Below are positions 1 through 12,143 of a DNA stretch of 64,000 nucleotides, one piece after another; the first letter of the stretch is position 1; each line of letters starts with the position of its first letter. Position numbers and translations under genes: made by a program. The DNA is from Nemopilema nomurai (Eukaryota; Cnidaria; Scyphozoa; Rhizostomeae; Rhizostomatidae). The stretch covers positions 3,966,257 to 4,030,256 of the forward strand of contig ML133471.1 in NCBI GenBank assembly GCA_003864495.1. Reading direction: 5' to 3'. The notes below the pieces were generated by a model. That model was not told the origin of the DNA. It saw nothing but the letters and a program-made list of their open reading frames with translations, and ran no database searches.

Positions 1-469
1 CCAAGGTATCTACAACTTTTGTCTTATTTTTTCTTGATGTTGAGAAAAACAAAAAACACGAGAGAAGATTAAATTTGTAATTGAATTGGTCAGTTTCCAG
101 AAAAAGATTTCTCTTCTAAATATCATACTGCCAGCGTGGGCGTGCCAAAGTAGGGGGTGTTGGGGGTTGTTACTTTTTGTAGAAGCTGTCGGTAATTTTT
201 TGCCTGTCGGTAAAAGTTGAAACAACTATAACAGCGTGACGGTATCTCAGGGAAGAATTACATTTGCACTTTTGTTATATCCAGCTTAGACACAAAGGAA
301 CCACTACGGTACTAGACAGGGGGGCTGGAAGCATTTTGAGGTGGTGGGGGCAGCTACTCAAAAAGGGCACATTTTCAATTACTGACATGAACTGACAATT
401 GGGATATCTTATGTAACCCTGGCAGACATTCCTTTGAATTCACGATTAGACAAAAGGTTTCCATCTTTG

Positions 470-770
470 TTACCTTCTTAATTGGTATGACAACTTCTTT
501 ATTATATATTTTAAGTATTCAGGTAGCTTTTTAAGCTCTTCTGTCAAAGCAGGTAAGTTGATGAGGTCGGAGATACAGGCCAGCTTCTCCATAGCATCCT
601 GAATGACTTCTTTATCGGCTCCACCTATCAAGCACTTGTCTATGTTGAAAATGTTTTAAAATCTTTCTAGTCGAAGCGGTTCTTCATTGCTAGACTCAAG
701 GTAGTGATTGCTTCACAAACATTCGCACCGAAACTATTCATTTCACCGGCTACTTGAAATGTAGAAGGAG
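470..770 (-). pseudogene. Decayed coding-like segment, unidentified
   Basis: On the minus strand, 770 to 667 reads about 30 residues (including EMNSFGANVCEA) to a TAG. After a frame change, 640 to 470 reads a helical, charged stretch (including KEVIQDAMEKLACISDL) to a TAA. Composition and codon use look protein-derived, but the two parts are in different frames with stops between them and no clear splice sites join them. A decayed transposase-like or other gene remnant is an inference; I cannot name the family. The rest of 1-1403 holds nothing I can support. Confidence 0.25.
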
Positions 771-1403
771 AACTTTGTCACAAAAAGTAAATTGTATACC
801 TAAAATATGAATCTAATAAAAATGAGAATATACTCCATGAAAAATTGTGCTGTTTAAAGATATTTTTGTCACAAAAAGGCAAGCAAGATATTTTGGTGCA
901 ATGAAATATATCTCCTTTTCTTTCTTACTCTAGTATTGTGTATGCAATTCTTTGTGCTATGTACCAAAATGAAGACAGCTGTAAAATATTGAAGGAGAAT
1001 CATTCCAGGTAATGAAAAGCAATTACACAGTCTTTTTAAATTGGTCAAAGGTCATTCACGGAAGCAACCTTTTGCAATAGTGATTGATTAATAAATACAG
1101 TTATTTATCTTCTGTTTGCTCAAGAACACTAGGGACAAAGATTTTAGGCTTTCAATACATTTAGATTGATTATTGGCTTAACCTTTACATTTAAAATTGA
1201 TTTCATCAATGTCTATATTCACCAAAACTCTTCTATTAAAGCGAAAGCAGCTTGAGAATTCGCAAATAACAATTCCAGATAAACTAAGAAATATGTACAT
1301 ATCTACACCAATGTTGAGTTAGTGTGCCACAGGCAGGTTGATTTGTTGTGAGTGATGTTAAAGTTAGGGTTATCCTAAAGTTAGAAAAATTGTCTTTTTG
1401 CAG

Positions 1404-1530
1404 AAAAGGGAGCAGAATCTGGTTTGCGGTTGCATTTGCATGCATGGGCATATGTGTCATATTATCGATCATCATCAGTTGGCATGTTCATAGATTACGG
1501 AGGATGAGGCTGGTGGTGGAGCGCATATAA
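1404..1530 (+). CDS. Terminal exon of a membrane protein gene entering from the left (partial)
   Basis: A good acceptor (pyrimidine run ending in TTTTTGCAG at 1403) is followed by an open frame of about 41 residues to TAA at 1530. The frame encodes one hydrophobic segment of about 20 residues (WFAVAFACMGICVILSIII) and then a short basic tail rich in Arg (HRLRRMRLVVERI). An AATAAA lies at 1687-1692, a sensible poly(A) signal for this end. The arrangement fits the C-terminus of a single-pass or tail-anchored membrane protein. I find no upstream exon within the first 1.4 kb, so the family cannot be named, and the exon rests only on the splice site, the hydrophobic segment and the poly(A) signal. 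Confidence 0.42.
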
Positions 1531-1692
1531 ACAATCATTTAATATTGTAACTCATCAGGAAAAACATTCCTTCATTTGACAGCAACTATTTCATCTTTTA
1601 TTAGTCTTGAAGTAGCTTTTAAATAATAATTAGGATAGTGCTTTATGTTACCTTTGTACAAATTAGACTAAAACCTTCTTTACATAAATAAA

Positions 1693-2751
1693 AGTTTTAT
1701 CTGCAATATAGTCTGGTTTCAAACTATTCTTGTAATTATAATTCTTCAAGTTTGTATGCAATTGTGTTAATACTGATTACAAAATCTTTTTTGAATATTG
1801 TGTCACTGTTAACACAATGTTATTATTTGTAACTAAGTACCTTTTAATAAAATGGTCTGAGTAATCTTTGTTGTGTTCAATACTATAAAATATGCAAACA
1901 ATTTAAGTTATAACAGTTGTCATTTATCACACTTAACCATATTGTACTTTTCATAACAAACTACAATCATTGAGCTACAGCAACTCCTGGCAAACATATT
2001 CTTATAATATCTGAATTTATTCTAAGAACTATTTACATACTGCTGAAGTGCTAATAAAGGCTGCAGTGAAAAATATCTAAGTTTAAAAAATTATCTATTC
2101 TATAAAAATAGATAAGGAATCTATCAATGTTTTTTTTTTGAGTTTTGTAAAAAATATTTTGTTATATAAAAAATATTACAAGATTAATCATTGATAATCT
2201 AACCAAAAATATACAATACTTGATCAATGCAAATATGTTATAAATCTTGCAAAAAATATATGGTTTTTGATACTGGAAACAGCCTAAAAAAATATTTTTC
2301 ACTTTTTGGTCTGTAAAACCGAGCCCTTAGCAAGTTGTGCTAAAGACCACAGAAATCTATTAGTTCATGTACTGGTTCATAAGCAATGCCAGGGTGGCAG
2401 CAATCAGTGTCAAATAAGGAAAAGAGAAAAAGGAAATATGCCGCAATGTTGCAGATTATTAAAGCTTCAGGGGGGATGTAAGAGATACTTAACAAAACAT
2501 GACTTTGAAAGAGACAGCATAGTTTTAGCACAAGTTTTAGCACAAGACAGCATACTTGAGTGGGAGATGCTAGCTTGCATACTTCTTGCTTTGAAACATA
2601 ATGGTCTTATACTTCTTGCTTTGAGATATTATGTTTTGTTCTAAATGTTATTGAGAACATTTAGAGAACATTTGAGAATTTATAATGCTTGAGTCATTAT
2701 TCTATTTGTTATTACTCCTAACAAATGACTAAAGTTTTTAGAACAATTTAC
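1693..2751. other. Intergenic, AT-rich
   Basis: Very AT-rich sequence between two genes that converge here. A minus-strand acceptor (TTTCTGTGGTCTTTAG, around 2340-2355) could start the last short exon of the ARL14EP gene, giving a few residues to a stop, but this is not firm. No other feature seen. Confidence 0.4.
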
Positions 2752-4002
2752 CTCATAAGAGTTCCTTCATTATAAACATCAACATGATCATAGCTCCACC
2801 TTCTACCACATCTGCATGCTGAACCACATTTCTCAGAGCCACACTGGGAGCACGGGTAGTGACATCCAGGACAGTCTGGGTCTTGACAATCACACAGATC
2901 CCGACCATCAATCTCCAAACAGCCAGCGCTGTTATGCAGTGCCTGTCTCTTCATTTTAAAGCCACAGAATCCTTTCCTAAAAAATGAATTGTGTAGTATT
3001 TGGCATTTGAAATTAATCTCAATCCGGAGCCAAGCTGCAACATACTTCTATGATCAGTCGTAAAAATGACATTTTCAAAGAAAAGTTCAATATCTGATGG
3101 CCTAAGGAGGATATGTCTGGTACCACAGGATGAACATAGAAAAAAGATAGCAGTGTAACCAAATTTTATGAATAATACTTTCTTTGCAAAGATTTTTCAA
3201 AGATAAGAAGAAGCAAAGAAATACAACAGCAAAGATTTCCCATCATAAGAGTGTGCTGATGCAAAACAGCCAAACAATCACTGTGGTCAAGTTGGAAACA
3301 AACAGAAAGTATCATTTTGGCCTCATTTTCCCTTTGAACACTAGCCTTGTTAGGGGGGCAAATGCACTTGGCACTTAGAGAAAAGGGTTCATGCAATGAA
3401 TTATGAAGTTTTCTTGTTCCATGATTTATAATCTGTCTTGTGAAAAAAGCCAAAGGAAATGGATTTTGCCACCCTGATGGAATCAAGTATTGATAGCACA
3501 TCCACTTGGGCAGAATAATGAGAAGGAATAATGCAGGCTTCACTGCCTACACAATAAGTGTGCAGACTTAACTGATGCTGCAACGTAACAACTAAACTAA
3601 CTGACCCAGCTTCACTTCTTCCATTTTGTTGATCCATCAGTCGACTGAGCTTCCTTTTTTCCCTGTTGCTGAATTCAGGGTTGAAGCCAGCAGTGACAGT
3701 GAGACGGCCAGGATTAATGAAAGCCAGCTGCTGCAGCTCTTTGTTCATGGCAACTGACTTTCTATCCTGGAAGGTAGAGCTAAACTTCACAAACAATCCA
3801 GCCAATTATCAAGAACCTCAAAGTGGTAGACAGATGGTGTGCCAGCATTGATTTAGCCTTATCAGATGCACTAGCCCAATCCAAATTCAACACTTTACTA
3901 TAATGCCTGTTTCAATACCACCTTGTCCAATGAGTCCGTTGAGCTATCATCTTCTTGGCCTGAATCGTTTTGATGTTCTGCAATCTCATCCTCTGCTTCC
4001 AT
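2752..4002 (-). CDS. ARL14EP: ARL14 effector protein homologue (ARL14EP-type), last exon uncertain
   Basis: Three exons are visible: 3922-4002 (27 acidic residues from MEAEDEIAE), 3606-3766 and 2752-2976. All phases agree. Exon 2 carries the conserved block ending INPGR followed by NREKRKLSRL, which matches the FTNPGR...KREKRRL region of ARL14EP. Exon 3 carries the family's Cys-rich C-terminal domain: CDCQDPDCPGC, then PCSQCGSEKCGSACRC and RRWSYDHVDV, with about a dozen cysteines placed as in ARL14EP, where they probably bind metal. Human ARL14EP links the small GTPase ARL14 to an actin motor in vesicle transport; the role here is inferred by homology. The N-terminus is shorter than in human. 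Exon 3 ends in a donor (AG|GTAAAT), so at least one short exon follows; a candidate acceptor near 2340 would add only a few residues. Confidence 0.85.
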
Positions 4003-7000
4003 CACTGCTCAGGTGTATCTGAAATTAAAATAGGATTAAATCAAGGAAACTTAAAAATCTTAATTCACTTCATCTTTATTAAAGTTTGAGTGCAGCTCTG
4101 GCAAAAACCCTGTAACATTGCAACTCATGGTGCAATAACAATAATAACAAACAGAGCAATTCTTGTTCTGCTGTACAAAATATGTATAGCTAGTCAACTA
4201 CAACAAAAATTATTTAACTTTTGAAAACAAATCTTGCTTGTTTTTCAACTTAGAAAAACCACCTATCAGAATCTTTGCTAATATCAGATTAAGTGCTATA
4301 GATGAAGTATTAACAGATCAATCTATTCATTTCACCTGCTTAGTACGAACAATTTTGTATCATCCAACCAAAACTTTATACAAAAAGCACGCTGAAAGCT
4401 CACAATATTTGCTTCAAAGCATGAATTAATATTTTTGATATAAGAATAATACATTTCGGGGCAATTTGCACTACCCTTGTGCTATGAGCGAGCCACGCTG
4501 ACATTTCTGTTGGAATGTGTGCGAACATAAATAAATGCATAATGAAATTTTTCTGTATGGTTGAGTGAGAAAATAGCACTTCTAAACTACTTTATTCAGC
4601 TATGTCTTGAAGTTAAACTTAGTTGATACTTGAAAGGACAAAGGATTTGTGATGGCACTTTCAAAATCAAATCAAACCTTTCCGGTTTAATGACCTCTCC
4701 TCGGCTGTTCTTCCCGCCAGTCCATTTTGTTTTCGGAAGAACTCACACGATAACGAGGTTCGGGACTTGGTCATTAAGTGAACGACACGACCACGAAAAG
4801 CTAATTTCTCTTATTGTCCCCCTTGGATAAAAGTAAATAAACATCAAATTTTGGAACGTATGTGCTTTTTATAAATACACATGTGCGCATATTACCATCT
4901 CCAGAAGCTAAACTTTCTCCTGGTCCCAAAATCAACAATTCCCGGAATGGCAGAGAATCTAGGAAAATGTTTTTTCATCTTTCACTGTTTGTAATATTAA
5001 CCATTCTAAAAAACGTACATAAACCTGGCACTTCAATATCAATCATAGGAAATTCCGGAAAAACTCCTTGGCCGACTAAATAGTTACAGACTTGTCATCT
5101 CAAGTTTTGTATCCAAGTCCATTTCTCATAAGAACTTTTCGCGTTTCTTTTTCTCTTTCCTATTCGCCCAAAGAAATGGCACAGTTATGATCTATTCAAG
5201 CATCTTGATCTTGAAAGGATTTTGAACAAATGTATGTCCATAATTTGAACATGCAGTTTAGCGCTTTACAATGGGAGACAACTCCATTACTGACCACTGA
5301 CATGGTATGCCCGTATGTGATCAATAAAGGTATCACTGTTGCTAGGCCCCTTCAAATTCGGATGATGACAGCAGCGCGGGTGACCTTGCTATGCAGACTT
5401 TGATTAACAAAACATTAGCGCATAGTTTAAATGCAGTTTCAGGTGAAAACTGATATCGAGGAGTCTGCCGATGTTTTAGGACCATCTGAAGTTGTTAATG
5501 TCAATTGGATCCACTAGGGAGGAGGCAAATCGGTCCACTCAGTGAAACTCAAACGAAAAAGACAACGTCATCACTAATTCACACACATGGTGTAAGAAAT
5601 GAAAAAAGACTCGTTAAAACAAATTTTGCTCTTAGTTGCTCAAAGAACTAACTATACCTTAACACATTTAACCGTTATATTAAAATTTATCAATACGAAA
5701 ATATCCCTAATTTTGAGAAAATTCGATTCTCAATCGCCAAAGCTGCTGACGACAGCACGTTGATGTCTAGCACCGTGGAAAATACCAAACGCGTTAATAA
5801 ATATGATGTGGAATAACAGAAGTCTGATATTGGTTAAAAAGCTAGCAAAAGAAACCGGTGGTTTAAAACGACTTCTCGGGAACCCTTAAACACTGGAAGG
5901 AGGGGAATTGAGATGGCAGCACTGTAGGGACACTGCTTGCTTGGTGGGTATAAATGATGATCAAGTGTCATCTAATACATATACTGACATTATTGACAGT
6001 CACTTTAAAGTCATCAGAAGTCGTTGGCCAACACCTTCTCGCCCTTTTCAATCACGGTGCACGTGCATTTTTTGTTATATAAAAATGTTTAACAGCTTGG
6101 TCCATTGCATTTGAACAATTAAAACTTGAAGCTAGGCACGAACTCATAAATTCGTTTCAGTTAAGTTATTATGCAATAAAAGCAATAAATTAAAACGGTG
6201 AATATCATTTCACGTCGTTACGTTAATGATTTACTATTTGAGTTTTCACTAAAAACAACGCAGAGGCCTAAACGCGAATTTTAAAACAGCACTGACGCCT
6301 AAGTGACCGGTCCTGTCAATGTCCCTACTACGAGTGCAAAATCGACCATCCCTAGCAAATGCCAAACTGACTGTTGCAGTTGAAGACTTTGTCTAAGCAG
6401 TCTTCACGTGGGAAGGTTAACTGAACAATTGAATGTAGGCAGAGGCTAGCATGACACTACGCCCGTGTTAGAGATAATTACGCTCTTACATTCTTGGCAC
6501 AATAATGGCTTTGCCGGGGGAGGAAGGGTTGACCGGTGATCCCCTCCACTTCATTATCCAAGCACAGGTTTTGCAGGCCGAAGCAAAGGATGGTCTCTCA
6601 GCTATCTTCATTTTACTGGCATCTTTGAGCTCATACGAATTACGCGTCCAGAAGCTTGCCAGTTACTAAATTCACACAAACTAGTGTCAACTCTACTTTC
6701 AAAAATGTGTTAGTGTCCTAAACGTTAGTAATAAAAACAGATCCATGACCCCAAAAAGATCAAAATGCCACATCTGCAGGCCGGATTCGACTCTGACAAT
6801 GACAGTAGGACAGAAATTGCAATCAAGAGATGCAGGGCTGGCATAATGAGCCTAGTGGGAATCAAGGCAGCTAAAATCAACTCCTAAAATTTAACGGACA
6901 TTTAGAGTCCAAGCAAATATTATGGTAAAATAAATATACTATCCAAAGATGTAAATAACTTTATATTTCTTTAAACTGCGAACAAATAATCAACAACTAG

Positions 7001-7732
7001 TAACAAGTGACTGAATGATTTAATCAGTAAATTATTAGAAAGGGAAATCTATATAAATGATAATTGTGTTGCTCAGAATACGAACAAAAGGTAGGTAGAG
7101 GTGCTAAGTTTTGATTCGTGGTAATGCACTTGTAATGAGCAGAGGATTGCATTGGGATGGAGTAGAAAAACAGGGGGTGTTTTCCTCTTAGAATATGACA
7201 TAGTTTTATGTTTGCAAGCAACCAGAACATAAAGGCACTGTTCCCAATGAACAGACATGGGCCCTAATAATCTGTTTGCAATCCCCCGAATAAAGTGATC
7301 ACTACCCGAAGCAAGTCTTTGCCTACTAGAATGTTTCAATATGCATTATATTCACTAGCGAAAAAATTTTTTGCTTGATTGTGAAACCGACTAAGTTCTT
7401 ATACGTGGGAGACATAATAGCCAGAATAACAATAATAAGTAATATCAATAATAATAAACTATAACATTTTTTCACATAATGATTTTGTCCTACGAATCCG
7501 ATAAAAAAATTGAATCTGTCTAAAATACACGCCACAAATAAATTCACTTTCGCAATAAGAATATGACTGTCTAACTATGACAAACCTTTCATTCCACGGA
7601 TTATGACTCATAGAAACAAAGAAGCGATCGCATTTGCGAAAAAGGATTTATGCTGTCACTAGATGTACGTCTCCCAATATAACATTATGAACTTTGCTGC
7701 CTTGCTATTGAATGAAATTGAATACGTGAATC
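4003..7732. other. Intergenic region
   Basis: Between the start of the ARL14EP-type gene and the 3' end of the DENND4-type gene, both on the minus strand. It should hold the ARL14EP promoter (from 4003 upward) and the DENND4 3' UTR (below 7733). Open frames here are short, lack splice context and match nothing I know. No RNA gene or structured repeat seen. Confidence 0.4.
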
Positions 7733-10700
7733 TCAGGGTAGGAGTGCCATGTTGGGCAACCGTGGCTGAAGGGTAGGCTGTTGGAATGCCCTTCGACACC
7801 AGAACGCCTTACCCGTTGGTGGCTTGTCGTCAATTTTCAGCTGATCAGCGCGATCTTTGTAAAGCTGCTTGTAGGCATTTTTGTACTCCCGATCGAAGGC
7901 CTCTGTGTATGCAAAAAATTCAGGTTAAGTCAAAAAGGAAAGAAAACAATAATGGGACATAATAGCACTTTAATAGCAACAACAACAACAACACTGACTG
8001 GACAATGAGGCCAGGGCAATTTAATTTTGGCAAAGCGTCACCTCTTAAAGTACATTAACGGATTTTAAAAAATGCAATAAACTGGAATGGCCTTACGAAA
8101 ATATATTGCAAATATTCTTTAAACGGACACATAAAGTAGTGGAGATAAAAAACTCACCAACATCAATGGCATCGACTCCACAAGCCATAACAGACAAAAA
8201 CATCAGTTCCCGATAAAGACTCCTGCAGAAGTAAAGGAAAATTAAAAAACTTAATAATCTTATTAGTCAAGACATCACAACAATATTACATTGAACAAAA
8301 ATTAAAACTTGCGTTCTACTAATAAAAGTAAAATGATCGTAAAAAAAATAATGAAGTGGTGCAAATTTGCAAAAGGGGTACCATTGAATTTTCTGCTCAA
8401 TTTTCTGTTGTCTACTTCTCTCGTCTAGAAGAATATTCATGGGCGATTGGACATCGTTCTCCTGAATATGTGTAGCTACTGACTTGAGAAGGCTAAAAAA
8501 TAATGTGTCCAATTGAGTATATTTCACAATTAAATAAACCACGGACGAAAGGTCTGTCACCTCTACTAAACTTGAAAGGACACCTCTTTACAATAGCAGC
8601 AACAGAAACTTCATTGTTCGCTAATCATGCAGTGGGAAGCTAGTCGCCAATGAAATCTATTCTATGCATCAATTGTTTGACAACATTTTGCTCTTATTAT
8701 GCTTACTAACTTGGGCCTGAGTCAAAATACAATAATCTACTTATTTGCAATCAGCCAGAGGAGTTTTAAATATGAGTTTTGAAACCGGCACAAAAATGTC
8801 TCTATAAATGTGCGAGGAAAATTTCGGATCATTCAACATGACACAAATTGCAAGATAGACATGATAAAACAGGAGGCGATCGAGACCAATCTGAAAAAGC
8901 CCAGATTCTAAATTATTTGGAAGGTTGAGAAAAAACTTTTGCCAACCTTCTTGAGGCGAGTCTGCTGTCATGGAAGTCTGGCTGATTTTCTGCAACAAAA
9001 GCATAAAATCATTGCAACTTTTCGTAAAACTAAATCATCAACATCACAACATCATCTTCTGTCACTTTGCTAGTAACATCAAAGGTTTGTTAGTAAGCCA
9101 TCAATCAAATCAAGCCTCCTTTCTGTTGACTCAACCTGATTATATGTGCATCATGTAGCGACAGTTCTTTAGCAGACGTAGGTGCAACATGGGCTGCAAA
9201 GAGATGCCTTCTGTAAAATACCTGGCATGCTCCAGATCATGTACAGCGAGATGTGATTGGCATCACCAAGCCGCTCGTTGTCCCAGGAGGTTGATATGAT
9301 CACACGGCTGCCAGACTTGGTCTGCTCCTATAAAGGCAATAATTGCACTCAAAGAAGGGCGAAAACAGGCCTAATAAAACTATATTCACTATAATATGTT
9401 GGGAACTTTTAAGTCACAAGATGGAAGACTACGTCATGAACTAAAAATAGCATAAACGTAAGGAATAGTCATTTAAAACCTGCTTTCGTTGATTGTTTGT
9501 GTCATTGAATATACATACAGGTGTCACAATGCGAGACACTGGATGTATCCTTAAATACCCAATTGAATCTGTACCTGGTTGGGCTTTTCTAAGTTCTTGT
9601 ACGACTGCAGGATGAGGTCTGACAGATGACTGCCCAGACCAAGGCGCTTGAAGTACCAAACCTGAAAGAGAGGCCAGTCTCGAACAGACGATGGGAAATC
9701 ACGAAACGGGAGATATTTGAAAGGGCCAAAAGAACGCATTCTGCAAGGCTGCATAACACAAATGGGTAAAGAAGTTAATCTTGAAACAATAAGATGATAA
9801 CGCTCAAAATGTTTTAAAGATAGAAAAAAGAATGACAGTAACGTAACAAATTAAACGGAAGAATAGAAACTTTGCTTAAAAAACCTTGAAAATTCGTAAC
9901 ATTGGACTTAGCTGGTGTTGTAAAAAATTGAAAAAAGTAAATAATGCAAACCATGTTCCAGAATAGGATGGGCCTTTTCACCACGAAGTCACTCTCTTGC
10001 AGCGGCAGATCGCCGTCATTGACAAGCAGCGTTTCGAGCTCTTTTCTCAACACAAGTGGACTCAGGTACTTCACTGTAATTGGTGGCTTTTCCTCTGGAG
10101 ATCCGGCTAGAATATGACACGGAACAGCTAATCAAACTGTTTATACTCAAGCAACAAGTTCAATTACAAAGGGCCTACCTGTCATGAAGCTCAAGAATAT
10201 GTAGCAAATTGTCAGTGCTTTATCACTTAAATGATTGATAAGATATTACTCCATCACAAACAATAATCGCGAGTTATGACGTAATGCAGACATATTTGAA
10301 ATCTGAAAGCTTCTTTGGTATACTGAAAAAGTATGTAGAAATGATTCATGGTGAGAAGAACTTGCGCCCATGTTACTTGAAAATTAAGCCTTGTTTCACG
10401 CCGCGATCACGTGCATCTATTGCAGGAGCTTATTGGCTACTCAACTCACCTACGAAGACAGTTAGACTGCTGCTACTACTGGACTTGCGCACTCGGTAAA
10501 ACTGCTGCCTCGGACTGTTGCGGTGTCCGGGCAGGGGGCTGCTGCTTGCGCTCGTAGGGGCACTGCTACTCAGCACCAGTTCCCTGTTGAGCCGCTTGTT
10601 CTTTATGGAAATCGGCTTCGAGCCGCCGGCCGCTTGCATCATGGATGAGGAGGGAGGCGACAACGGGATCGAATCGACGTCTTTGCCGAGCAGGGAGCTG

Positions 10701-12143
10701 GTCTCTCCAGCCTCGTCATTGGCAGCAATCTCAATGGCACTGCTAAGTGAATGACTAACAGAAGTGGGCTCGGAGTTGAGGCTTGAGGTACTGCAAACTT
10801 TCGACTGCAAACCACGGTAATCCTAAGGATTGAGGCAAAATGAATAAAAATGGGAGAATTCTCAGACATGTAGAACTTTTTAAATTCCTTGAGAGTTGCT
10901 GCATTGTAGCTACAAATTACACACGAATTTCAGAGGTTTTCAGTCACTCATGAAAACACAAAGGAAAAAATTGGCTCTGCAACTTAGTCAGCATATAATC
11001 GAAAAAATATCTACCACACGGAGGAAACATTACATCGTAAAAACGTTAATGAAAGGAAAACCAATGGTCAGGTCCTTATCTTCACACATGCATTATCGTG
11101 ATATTAACTTCGATTTTCAAGGGAAGAAAAGATTTATAGACTACCTTTATCTTCATCTGCAGCAAAGGCACTTGCTTTTCCTGACAGAATGGACATCTGT
11201 AAAAGAAGACACAACTCTCTCATTTCTACAAACAAATACGTTAGGAATTATCTGGAAATAAAACAAATAGACAGCAGCTGGCAAGCACTCCTTCAGGAAT
11301 CACTAGTAGCCACAGACATTGAGAAACTCTGGCTGAATCAAAGTCCAACTTTGAATGAATGGCATTTCGGGGGCTCGGTGGGATCTTGGAAAAGTGATGT
11401 GACACCTTGGCGATGTAATACCCTAGTGCATATCTATAGATGCGTTTAGAGCCGCATGCCAAATGGTGCCCTGCAGAAAGGGTGACTTCTGAAACGGGTG
11501 CAAGTGGAGGGAACATAGCCTCACTTGCTGTAAATCATCTTTTTTCCCTTTGACCTAGTTTTCTGTTTCGTCGTGAATTTGTTCATTGTTGTTGATTGAA
11601 CAGCTTTGCCTTGCCCATTCTCAAGTGAAACGAGGACCCCTCGAATCAAGGCTACTCACACTGTGTTCCAGTTGGAATCGTCAGCACTCCAGCCTCCCAT
11701 GATTTCCTCGTCGTACATTATCCTGTTGCAGTTCATGCACGCCTGACTCGTTCCCATGACAGCCTCCAGTGCAATGTCCGACTGATGTCTCAGGGGGTAC
11801 CTGAAATCAGACTCGTCGAAAGATTCCATGGAGCCGGGGGGTAGGAGATATGGCTCCTGCCAACTTCCACTATGACTGATGATGAACTGGTTGCTCCCGG
11901 GACTGTCGCTCAGGTTCGAACCAATCGAGGTCTCGCTAAGGTGCCGTGCCAGTGGCTTCCTCTGAAACCAGGGGTAGTTGGAACTCGAGCCTAGCAGCTC
12001 TGTGTCAACACTTCCGGGTTCACTTTCCGGTTCCGACATTTCTGAGGTACTGTGCGCGCGGCGGTGGCCCTTGGAGAATACCGTGCTCTGTACTTCTGGT
12101 CTGGGCGGAATGTCTGGGTATTCAGCCGGAAACTCTGAGAGGC
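7733..12143 (-). CDS. DENND4: DENND4 exons 29-38: zinc-ribbon-like element and conserved C-terminal block
   Basis: Exons (minus strand): 11660-12143, 11145-11196, 10450-10822, 9952-10106, 9575-9661, 9222-9327, 8947-8989, 8382-8492, 8158-8222, 7733-7902; residues 911-1457. Exon 29 ends [17 protein letters not shown] and exon 30 starts CPFC, a paired CxxC arrangement also seen in vertebrate DENND4. Exon 31 is a Ser-rich, probably disordered and phosphorylated linker. Exons 32-33 ([25 protein letters not shown]) and 37-38 are the C-terminal family block. Stop TGA at 7733-7735. Confidence 0.92.

Noticed and set aside
8741..9004. 87-residue minus-strand frame overlapping DENND4
   Set aside because: Only 8947-8989, in another frame, is the real exon; the longer frame breaks phase with its neighbours.
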